A program made the translations under genes and the position numbers. From the NCBI GenBank assembly GCA_018061205.1, contig JAGOUP010000011.1, positions 1 to 11,663 of the forward strand: a DNA stretch of 11,663 nucleotides, read 5' to 3'. Of the stretch, positions 6,429 through 11,663 are shown in pieces. The notes under the pieces were generated by a model. That model was not told the DNA's origin, did no database searches, and saw only the letters and a program-made list of their open reading frames with translations. Every line of letters begins with the position of its first letter. Position 1 is the first letter of the stretch. This DNA is from Candidatus Levyibacteriota bacterium. GTDB lineage: Bacteria > Patescibacteriota > Microgenomatia > Levybacterales > UBA12049.

Positions 6429-6460
6429 TTCTTGTCATCCTGAACTTGTTTCAGGATCTC
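6429..6460. repeat. Dispersed palindromic repeat, copy in the DUF4342/hflX spacer
   Basis: These 32 bases are identical to 7727-7758. The core is a perfect 8-bp stem, ATCCTGAA (6437-6444), loop CTTGT, TTCAGGAT (6450-6457), flanked by asymmetric ends GTC and CTC. If both divergent genes start at their ATG, the element lies in untranscribed spacer. Confidence 0.85.
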
Positions 6461-6467
6461 GTCTCTA

Positions 6468-6497
6468 CCATGAACTGTGAACCGTTACTACTATGAA
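6468..6497. repeat. Degenerate 7-bp repeat upstream of hflX
   Basis: CCATGAA, CTGTGAA and CCGTTAC run in 7-base register from 6468 to 6488, and a further CTATGAA follows at 6491-6497 after a 2-base slip. The units overlap the -35 region of hflX. Confidence 0.4.
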
Positions 6498-6513
6498 CTA
6501 AATAGGGTATAAT
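6485..6513 (+). promoter_or_regulatory. hflX promoter
   Basis: A perfect -10 TATAAT (6508-6513) with a weak -35 TTACTA (6485-6490) at 17-base spacing. Seven bases after the -10 is the A of the ATG at 6520, so the mRNA is predicted to be leaderless. Confidence 0.7.
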
Positions 6514-6519
6514 ACGTCT

Positions 6520-7638
6520 ATGTTACAGCAACTGACTGATCCAAATCGTTTTATGCTCATTGGGGTATTTCCCAAATTTGCACGAAAAGAGGATATTATT
6601 ATTGACTTAGAAGAAACGTCATCATTAGTTCATACCTATGGTGGTGAGGTCTTTGCTGTTTCTGTGCAAAGGAGCGAAAGTCCAGATCGCAATATGTTTG
6701 TGGGAAAAGGAAAAGTGGAAGAGGTCATGGAAACAATTGTCAAAGATGATATTCAAGTCGTTGTCTTGCATAACAATGTCAAAGCTCGTCAAATACATAG
6801 TTTGAAAAAACAACTGATAAAAGTAAAACCAGATATTGTCGTGTGGGATCGGGTTGATTTGATTTTATATATTTTTAGTAAACATGCACAAACCGCTGAA
6901 GCAAAACTCCAAATAGCACTGGCTGCGATGCGGCATATGGGTCCACGTATTTATGGTATGGGATTTGAATTATCCAGACAAGGTGGGGGAGTTGGGGGGG
7001 TTGGTATTGGTGAAACAAATACAGAGTTGATGAAACGACATTGGCGAGACCAAATAAAAAAAGCAAATGATGAATTAAAAAAACTATCGAAAGAACGAGA
7101 GAGACAGTTAGAAAAACGAAGAAGAGCAGGACAAAAAACCGTATCATTGGTGGGGTATACCAATGCAGGGAAGTCATCATTGTTTAACCTTCTTACAGGA
7201 AAAGACAAATTGGTTGAAAATGCATTGTTTGCCACATTGGATAGCGTTGTTGGAACCTGGTATGTCAAAGCGTTGCAAAAAGAGGTGATGGTTTCAGATA
7301 CTATTGGTTTTATAAAAGATTTGCCACCCAAACTTATTGATGCATTTAAATCGACATTGATGGAATCTGTACATGCAGATATACTCCTTCATATTATTGA
7401 TGCTTCAGACCCACAAATGGAAGAGAAAATTGGCGTTGTAGAGTCAGTGCTTTATGAATTAGAGCTTACCAATAGAAAACGTATTTATGTGTTTAATAAA
7501 ATTGACCAAGCAGTAGATCTCGATCGTCACATGTTGGAAGAAAAATATGAACAGTTTTCTCCTGTTTTTATCTCAGTAACGAAAAAAGAAGGATTAGAAA
7601 ATTTTTCCGCCACGATTGCCTACCAACTAGCCGCATAG
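6520..7638 (+). CDS. hflX: Ribosome-associated GTPase HflX
   Basis: A 372-residue GTPase. Residues 1-150 form the HflX N-terminal domain, including VGKGKVEEV, DIVVWDRVDLIL and the start of the LSRQGGG loop. A basic coiled coil follows (about 170-203), then the G domain: G1 GYTNAGKS (212-219), switch I FATLDS (237-242), G3 DTIGF (260-264), G4 NKID (326-329), G5 SVT (352-354). HflX binds the large ribosomal subunit and splits stalled 70S ribosomes after stress. Two motifs differ from those I recall: GTRGPGE(T)xLE reads GGVGIGETNTE, and the arginine after FATLDxT is glycine here. The glycine loop is encoded by an unusual G-rich tract (6982-7010). The leaderless promoter fixes the start at 6520. 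Confidence 0.93.
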   Translation: MLQQLTDPNRFMLIGVFPKFARKEDIIIDLEETSSLVHTYGGEVFAVSVQRSESPDRNMFVGKGKVEEVMETIVKDDIQVVVLHNNVKARQIHSLKKQLIKVKPDIVVWDRVDLILYIFSKHAQTAEAKLQIALAAMRHMGPRIYGMGFELSRQGGGVGGVGIGETNTELMKRHWRDQIKKANDELKKLSKERERQLEKRRRAGQKTVSLVGYTNAGKSSLFNLLTGKDKLVENALFATLDSVVGTWYVKALQKEVMVSDTIGFIKDLPPKLIDAFKSTLMESVHADILLHIIDASDPQMEEKIGVVESVLYELELTNRKRIYVFNKIDQAVDLDRHMLEEKYEQFSPVFISVTKKEGLENFSATIAYQLAA

Positions 7639-7656
7639 TACTTCACTAAATGTAAC

Positions 7657-7675
7657 TACTTTACTTAGTAAAGTA
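7657..7675. promoter_or_regulatory. Inverted repeat, possible operator, between hflX and the LUD gene
   Basis: TACTTTAC (7657-7664), TTA, GTAAAGTA (7668-7675) is a perfect 8-bp inverted repeat with a 3-base centre. A third half-site AGTAAAGTAT occurs at 7711-7720, near TACTATAAAA (7701-7710). No T tract follows, so a repressor site fits better than a terminator, but no regulator gene is in the window. Confidence 0.4.
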
Positions 7676-7726
7676 AAGGTGATACTATCTTTTGTAGAGA
7701 TACTATAAAAAGTAAAGTATAGGATT

Positions 7727-7758
7727 TTCTTGTCATCCTGAACTTGTTTCAGGATCTC
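7727..7758. repeat. Dispersed palindromic repeat, copy upstream of the LUD gene
   Basis: Identical over 32 bases to 6429-6460. The stem is ATCCTGAA (7735-7742) and TTCAGGAT (7748-7755) with loop CTTGT. It ends 28 bases before the chosen ATG at 7787, so it could lie in the 5' leader of the LUD mRNA if transcription starts upstream. Confidence 0.85.
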
Positions 7759-7786
7759 ATAAATACTATTGAATCAAAATAAACAT

Positions 7787-8398
7787 ATGAATAATTGGAA
7801 AACCATAGCACTTGATACAATTATTGAAAAAACAGCCACTTCTCTGGAGGAACATGGTATTGCTGTGATTGTTGTAGATACACCAGAAGAAGCAAAAAAG
7901 ACAGTATTAAAACTCATTCCTCAAAAAGCTGAAGTGATGACGATGACATCTGAAACACTCAAAGAACTAGGATTAGAAACAGAACTCAATACATCTGGAA
8001 ACTACGATAGTGTCAAAACAAAACTCATGACTATGGATCGAAAAACCCAAGGGAATGAGATGCAAAAGCTAGGTGCAGCTGCTGATTATTCCATTGGAAG
8101 CGTGCATGCAGTAACAGAAGATGGCAAAGTACTTATCGCTTCCAATTCAGGGAGTCAACTACCAGGGTATGCATATGGATCACCTCATGTTGTATGGGTA
8201 GTTGGTGCGCAAAAATTGGTAAAAGATTTGGATGAGGGAATGAAACGTATTTATGAGTATGTATTACCTCTTGAGTCAGAGCGAGCACATAAAGCATATG
8301 GAGTGTCGGGGAGTTTTGTGAGCAAACTGCTTATTTTTAACAAGGAAATACCAGGTCGAATCACCATGATTATTGTCAAACAGCCCCTTGGTTTCTAG
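7787..8398 (+). CDS. LUD-domain protein, LutC/YkgG family
   Basis: A 203-residue protein matching the LUD domain. Typical stretches are AEVMTMTSETLKELGL (about 45-60), GAAADYSIGSVHAVTEDGKV, the glycine-rich segment SNSGSQLPGYAYGSPHVVWVVG, and near the end KEIPGRITMIIVKQPLGF. In other bacteria LutC works with the iron-sulfur proteins LutA and LutB in lactate oxidation; neither is visible here, so this is a stand-alone member whose substrate is unknown. I choose ATG 7787 over an in-frame TTG at 7769, since similarity begins at MNNWKTIALD and nothing favours TTG. No Shine-Dalgarno sequence precedes it, and no convincing promoter with the usual close -10 is present, unlike its neighbours. The inverted repeat and dispersed repeat upstream may affect its expression. 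Confidence 0.85.
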   Translation: MNNWKTIALDTIIEKTATSLEEHGIAVIVVDTPEEAKKTVLKLIPQKAEVMTMTSETLKELGLETELNTSGNYDSVKTKLMTMDRKTQGNEMQKLGAAADYSIGSVHAVTEDGKVLIASNSGSQLPGYAYGSPHVVWVVGAQKLVKDLDEGMKRIYEYVLPLESERAHKAYGVSGSFVSKLLIFNKEIPGRITMIIVKQPLGF

Positions 8399-8416
8399 CC
8401 ACAGTATATATATAAT
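8388..8416 (+). promoter_or_regulatory. Promoter of the dsbB-dsbA pair
   Basis: TTGGTT (8388-8393), 17 bases, then a perfect TATAAT (8411-8416). The -35 overlaps the last codons of the LUD gene. The predicted start near 8423 leaves only about 3 bases before the ATG at 8426. Confidence 0.7.
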
Positions 8417-8425
8417 AGTAGAGAC

Positions 8426-8848
8426 ATGAGAAAAATCGCTTCTTACGCTTCCTATGGTTCATGGGTTGTCGCATTGACTGCAACATTTGGTAGCTTATAT
8501 GCTAGTGAAATAGCACACTTTCCTCCTTGTGTCTTATGCTGGTATCAGCGCATATGCATGTATCCGTTGGTTATTATTATTGCCATTGGTATCTTGAAAA
8601 AAGATAAACTCATGCCACTGTACGTTTTTCCATTCAGTATAATTGGGCTCATTATTGGGTTGTATCACGTTTTACTGTATTATCATATTATCCCGAATTC
8701 TGTGGCTCCATGTATTCAGGGAATTTCTTGTACGACAAAGTATATAGAATGGTTCGGATTTATTACTATCCCCTTTTTATCTCTTGTTTCTTTTGTTACA
8801 ATAACTATTCTGATGTATCTTTCTTTTCGATACAGCAAAAAAAAATAA
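8426..8848 (+). CDS. dsbB: DsbB/BdbC-like quinone-linked disulfide oxidase
   Basis: A 140-residue membrane protein with four helices (about residues 10-28, 45-58, 66-86 and 108-134). The first cysteine pair is C35-V-L-C38 in PPCVLCWYQR, where the arginine is part of the family's quinone site. The second pair, C96 and C102 (APCIQGISC), lies in the outer loop between helices 3 and 4. DsbB takes electrons from a DsbA-type thiol oxidase and passes them to membrane quinone, keeping the oxidase active outside the cytoplasm. The length and the five-residue gap of the second pair resemble BdbC of Gram-positives. The DsbA-like partner begins one base after the stop. The C-terminal RYSKKK is basic and probably cytoplasmic. 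Confidence 0.92.
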   Translation: MRKIASYASYGSWVVALTATFGSLYASEIAHFPPCVLCWYQRICMYPLVIIIAIGILKKDKLMPLYVFPFSIIGLIIGLYHVLLYYHIIPNSVAPCIQGISCTTKYIEWFGFITIPFLSLVSFVTITILMYLSFRYSKKK

Positions 8849-8849
8849 T

Positions 8850-9506
8850 ATGAATCAAGAAGCAAAAGTATTATTCGGTATTGGTTTGGCAACGGTTATT
8901 CTTTTGATTGGTGGAGTCTTTTATTTAAATAGTACCAATCCACAAGTCACCTCTTTTAAAGCTGTTGATAAAAAGGTACTCGTTGCAGGAAAAAATACTG
9001 TTGGTTCTACAAAATCAAAAGTAACTATTGTAGAATTTTCAGATTTTCAATGTCCTGCATGTGGTGCATTTTACCCAGATATGAAAAAAATCCTCTCAGA
9101 ATATGATGGAAAAGTACAATTTGTGTATCGTCATTTTCCTCTTCCTATGCATAAAAATGCCATGAAAGCAGCAGAGGCAGCAGAGGCAGCTGCAAGTGAG
9201 AAAAAATTCTGGGAAATGCATGACAAGCTGTTTGAAACACAAAGCGAATGGAGTGAGGTTGATGATCCAACTGCATTATTTGTCAGTTATGCGAAGTCAC
9301 TTGGACTGAATGAGAAGAAATTCAAAAAAGCACTTGATGAAGATACCTATCTCGCAACAATTCAAAGAGGCATACAAGATGGAACAAAAGCAGGGGTGAA
9401 TTCGACACCTTCCATTTTTGTAAATGGTCGAAAAATAGAAGGAGCAGCTACTATCCAAGACGTTGGAGTAAAAGTACGAGAAGCCATTGATCGTGAGTTG
9501 AAATAG
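8850..9506 (+). CDS. Membrane-anchored DsbA-like thiol-disulfide oxidase
   Basis: A 218-residue protein with one N-terminal membrane anchor (about residues 7-27) and an exported thioredoxin-fold domain. The active site is C68-P-A-C71 in EFSDFQCPACGAFYP; the cis-proline loop is GVNSTPSIFVNG (T186-P187). A helical insert (about 105-165) is typical of the DsbA/BdbD class. It would introduce disulfides into exported proteins and be reoxidised by the DsbB-like protein encoded directly upstream. The genes are separated by one base (TAATATG), so reinitiation is likely; no ribosome-binding site is visible. The alternative is a reductase or isomerase (DsbG/C type), but the lone CPAC motif and the DsbB partner favour an oxidase. 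An in-frame alanine/glutamate repeat (AAEAAEAAA, 107-115) sits in the helical insert. Confidence 0.92.
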   Translation: MNQEAKVLFGIGLATVILLIGGVFYLNSTNPQVTSFKAVDKKVLVAGKNTVGSTKSKVTIVEFSDFQCPACGAFYPDMKKILSEYDGKVQFVYRHFPLPMHKNAMKAAEAAEAAASEKKFWEMHDKLFETQSEWSEVDDPTALFVSYAKSLGLNEKKFKKALDEDTYLATIQRGIQDGTKAGVNSTPSIFVNGRKIEGAATIQDVGVKVREAIDRELK

Positions 9507-9526
9507 TTTCCCCAACATGATAGTCT
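9498..9526 (+). promoter_or_regulatory. Possible promoter of the exonuclease/GIY-YIG gene
   Basis: TTGAAA (9498-9503) overlaps the dsbA-like stop region, with a 17-base spacer and TAGTCT (9521-9526) as an imperfect -10. The start would be about 9533, three bases before the ATG at 9536. Confidence 0.5.
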
Positions 9527-9535
9527 AGTACTCCT

Positions 9536-10954
9536 ATGCTGCCCACGTCACTTTCCTTTGTAGATATTGAAACTACAGGTACAAATCCAGTATCAGGACG
9601 TATTATTGAAATTGGTATTTTACGTGTTGAGAACAATGAATTAGTCAAGACGTATAAGACACTTATTAACCCTCAAACATATATCGATCCATTTGTGCAA
9701 ACCTTGACAGGTATTACGCCGGAGAGGTTGGAAAATGCACCGACATTTACACAAATAAAAGATGAAGTTTTAGAAATACTTAAAGATTCAGTTTTTGTTG
9801 CGCACAATGTTAGGTTCGACTATGGCTTTTTGCGAAATGAATTCAGACGGTTTGATCACAGTTTTTCTTTGAAGCATTTTTGTACGGTAAAATTAGCTCG
9901 ATTATTATACCCCGGACATACACGATATAACTTGGATAGTATTATTGAACGATTTAATATCGCTTGCGAGAATAGACACCGTGCATTTGATGACGCAAAA
10001 GTGCTGTGGGAATTTTATCAAAAAGCTATGAGAGACATTCCTCTTGATCTTTTTACGAATGCAGTCAATATTGCCATGAAACGACCATCAGTGCCACTCG
10101 GTATTTCACAAGATATATTAGACAATCTCCCCTCAACGCCTGGTGTTTATATTTTTTATGGAGAAAATGGAATGCCGTTGTACATTGGCAAGAGTATCAA
10201 TGTTCATGATAGAGTTTTGTCACATTTTTCATCGGATCATCTTTCCTCCACTGAAATGAAAATCGCGCAGCAAATAACCAGTATAGAAACATATCCAACA
10301 GCAGGAGAATTGGGGGCGCTTTTTTTAGAATCAACCCTCGTCAAAAAACATCAGCCACTGTTTAATAGAAAGCTCAGACATGCCAGAAAACTTATTGCAC
10401 TAAAAAAGATACAAACAGTAGATGGGTATGACACGATTGAACAAATAGATGCAAATTTAGTTACCGTTGATCAGTTAGAAACAATTGTTGGAATCTTTTC
10501 ATCACAAAGAGAGGTGAAAGATTTTTTATATGAACTCTGTAAAACACATGGGTTATGTCCAAAAGTTTTTTCATTGGAAAAAGGAAAAGGGGAGTGTTTT
10601 TCCTATCAGTTAGAACAATGTAGTGGGGCATGTACAAAAAAGATATCGGTACTCAAATACAACTTAAAGTTTGACGAAGCATTTTATAAGCAACGAATCA
10701 AGCCATGGCCCTTTACCTGTCCCATCATGATTAAAGAAAAAGGGGAGTCAGAGGAACATTTTGTGGTAGATAAATGGTGTTTAATTGGAAGTCTGAAAAA
10801 TGAACGAGATAGTTTGGATGAGTTACAAAGAGACTATCAATTTGATTTCGACACCTACAAAATCTTGCGAGGGTATTTACGTGCCGAAAAAAATTTTCAT
10901 AAGATAAATTCCCTTTCTACTTTTCCCTTTGATCCTTTTTTACCCAAAATATAA
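9536..10954 (+). CDS. DEDDh exonuclease fused to a UvrC-like GIY-YIG nuclease with four-cysteine motif
   Basis: A 472-residue two-nuclease protein. Residues 5-165 are a DnaQ-like 3'-5' exonuclease with all DEDDh residues: D10 and E12 (FVDIET), D95 (RFDYGF), H148 and D153 (HRAFDDA). Residues 198-282 are a GIY-YIG domain as in UvrC: GVY (203-205), YIG (216-218), R226, and probable catalytic E265 (LFLESTLVKKHQPLFN). Residues 341-366 carry cysteines C341, C354, C362 and C366, spaced like the iron-sulfur cysteines I recall in UvrC. The UvrC C-terminal nuclease and HhH domains are absent. Exonuclease/GIY-YIG fusions are known in other bacteria and are thought to act in DNA repair, in the manner of Cho. 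The 3' remainder (about 370-472) is unrecognised. The start is fixed by a close upstream promoter; no Shine-Dalgarno sequence is seen. Confidence 0.88.
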   Translation: MLPTSLSFVDIETTGTNPVSGRIIEIGILRVENNELVKTYKTLINPQTYIDPFVQTLTGITPERLENAPTFTQIKDEVLEILKDSVFVAHNVRFDYGFLRNEFRRFDHSFSLKHFCTVKLARLLYPGHTRYNLDSIIERFNIACENRHRAFDDAKVLWEFYQKAMRDIPLDLFTNAVNIAMKRPSVPLGISQDILDNLPSTPGVYIFYGENGMPLYIGKSINVHDRVLSHFSSDHLSSTEMKIAQQITSIETYPTAGELGALFLESTLVKKHQPLFNRKLRHARKLIALKKIQTVDGYDTIEQIDANLVTVDQLETIVGIFSSQREVKDFLYELCKTHGLCPKVFSLEKGKGECFSYQLEQCSGACTKKISVLKYNLKFDEAFYKQRIKPWPFTCPIMIKEKGESEEHFVVDKWCLIGSLKNERDSLDELQRDYQFDFDTYKILRGYLRAEKNFHKINSLSTFPFDPFLPKI

Positions 10955-11073
10955 GTTCGTTACCAAAAGGATAGCATCAAGACTGTATTATAGGGCTAAT
11001 GAAGCTAGGTAGTTTGATCAGGTTTGATATTATAGGTTGTATGGCTAAATATGCCTATTTTATCGATTTTCCC

Positions 11074-11085
11074 CTCTTGCAAGAG
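11074..11085. promoter_or_regulatory. Perfect 12-bp palindrome over the -35 box
   Basis: CTCTTGCAAGAG is a perfect palindrome with no spacer. It covers the whole -35 hexamer TTGCAA (11077-11082) of the membrane-fusion gene, a position where a bound repressor would block RNA polymerase. No candidate regulator gene is in view. Confidence 0.4.
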
Positions 11086-11105
11086 TCTTTACTATGAGGT
11101 ATAAT
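11077..11105 (+). promoter_or_regulatory. Promoter of the membrane-fusion protein gene
   Basis: TTGCAA (11077-11082), a 17-base spacer and a perfect TATAAT (11100-11105). The start is predicted near 11112, about two bases before the ATG at 11114, so the mRNA would be nearly leaderless. Confidence 0.75.
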
Positions 11106-11113
11106 GCTACTTC

Positions 11114-11663
11114 ATGAAAAAAGCGCCCGTAAAGCGGACGCTGCCCACCCGTCAAGTAATTATAAAAAAAATTTCTACCGGAGCCACAAAAACTGTCGCG
11201 TTTGTTGATAGACATCCAATGCGTAGTTTTTTTGCTGTTTTAGGCACTGTTTTAGTACTTATTTTCGTTGGTAATTTCCTCAACAAACCAAAAGCAGTTA
11301 CCCCAGAAGAAGTCCATCCAGTAAAAGCAGTATCTACGTATAGCATCGGTTCAGCTCCAAAAATCACCGTATCAGCCCAAACCAAAAAATCAGGTGTTAT
11401 ACAAGTAGTTGCTCTTTCTGGGGGACTTGTTGACAAAATCAATGTCCAAGAAGGATCTCAGGTTCTTCAAGGTGATCAACTCTTAGCTATGGCCAGTAAT
11501 TATAAAGGGGAAAATGTTGCCAGTATAAGCCGACAAGTTGCAGATAGAGAGTATCAATCAAAAGCGTCCACATACAAAACAGAAAAAGAAATTATTAAAC
11601 GTCAAAAAGAATTAGCAGAAGCAAATGAAGAAGACAAAGAGGAATTGAGGAAAATTACTGAAC
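11114..11663 (+). CDS. Membrane-fusion (periplasmic adaptor, HlyD/RND-type) protein, 3' end outside window
   Basis: The frame is open from ATG 11114 to the window end, 183 codons visible. Residues 1-36 are basic and cytoplasmic (MKKAPVKRTLPTRQ...). Residues 37-55 (RSFFAVLGTVLVLIFVG) are a single membrane anchor. From about 80 on comes the start of a beta-barrel/lipoyl-like domain: SGVIQVVALSGGLVDKINVQEGSQVLQGDQLLAMAS (about 93-128), with the Gly-x-x-Val and EGxxVxxGxxL pattern of adaptor proteins. A charged alpha-helical hairpin follows (about 140-183), as expected. Such proteins link an inner-membrane ABC or RND transporter to export; the partner is probably encoded downstream. In a cell with one membrane it would serve a MacA-like ABC exporter. 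The strong promoter just upstream fixes the start. Confidence 0.85.
   Translation, partial: MKKAPVKRTLPTRQVIIKKISTGATKTVAFVDRHPMRSFFAVLGTVLVLIFVGNFLNKPKAVTPEEVHPVKAVSTYSIGSAPKITVSAQTKKSGVIQVVALSGGLVDKINVQEGSQVLQGDQLLAMASNYKGENVASISRQVADREYQSKASTYKTEKEIIKRQKELAEANEEDKEELRKITE

Larger units (their letters stand above)
10955..11113. other. 159-bp intergenic region with imperfect direct repeats
   Basis: There is no coding frame of note. TATTATAGG occurs at 10986-10994 and 11028-11036, each followed by a GGCTAA variant (10994-10999 and 11043-11048). GTTTGAT occurs twice, 10 bases apart (11012-11018 and 11022-11028). A weak hairpin GGC-TAAATAT-GCC spans 11043-11055. I see no clear terminator for the upstream gene. 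The last 37 bases hold the next promoter. Confidence 0.45.

Noticed and set aside
6132..6443. 103-codon + strand frame opposite the DUF4342 gene
   Set aside because: The - strand frame matches a known family and has its own -10 box. The + strand frame has no recognisable similarity and runs across repeat sequence.
7769..7786. TTG start six codons upstream for the LUD gene
   Set aside because: An ATG follows at 7787 where family similarity begins, and neither start has a ribosome-binding site to favour TTG.

Overview
This window reads as low-GC (roughly one third G+C by eye) bacterial chromosome with the standard genetic code: TAA, TAG and one TGA all serve as stops, and there are no in-frame stops inside the recognised genes. 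Several traits suggest a Candidate Phyla Radiation (Patescibacteria) genome, perhaps a Microgenomates-like lineage. These are compact spacing, almost no Shine-Dalgarno sequences, -10 boxes lying directly upstream of start codons, a DUF4342 gene, and an N-domain-less ClpB. That assignment is inference; no ribosomal or other taxonomic marker lies in the window.

Layout. (a) 1-3378, a copper module on the + strand: the 3' part of a CopA-type Cu+ P1B-ATPase, a polytopic TauE/UreH-like membrane protein with a C-terminal cupredoxin domain, and a 70-aa HMA copper chaperone. (b) 3448-3780, a small unknown membrane protein followed by a terminator-like hairpin. (c) 3874-6027, ClpB without its N-domain, behind a near-consensus promoter. 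(d) 6146-6394, a DUF4342 gene on the - strand, divergent from the GTPase gene hflX (6520-7638). (e) 7787-8398, a stand-alone LUD-domain protein. (f) 8426-9506, a DsbB-like/DsbA-like disulfide-forming pair one base apart. (g) 9536-10954, a DEDDh exonuclease fused to a GIY-YIG nuclease with a UvrC-like four-cysteine motif. (h) From 11114 past the window end, a membrane-fusion (HlyD/RND adaptor) protein. No gene-free stretch exceeds 300 bases, and I saw no tRNA, rRNA, CRISPR array or transposase.

Two cross-cutting patterns stand out. First, a set of small dispersed repeats (palindromic elements built on ATCCTGAA/TTCAGGAT arms, and 7-bp-periodic A/T-rich repeats) occurs between genes and also inside genes. 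copA and the membrane gene after it appear to carry four in-frame repeat-derived peptide insertions, while the other genes seem free of them. Second, for at least five genes on the + strand a -35/-10 pair with exactly 17-bp spacing puts the predicted transcription start 0-4 nt from the ATG, so largely leaderless mRNA is expected.

Functionally, the genes fit a small-cell envelope and stress set: copper handling, oxidative folding of exported proteins, protein disaggregation, ribosome rescue and DNA repair. No new defence system is evident. The most novel material is the repeat insertions, the leaderless promoter layout and the exonuclease/GIY-YIG/Cys4 protein.
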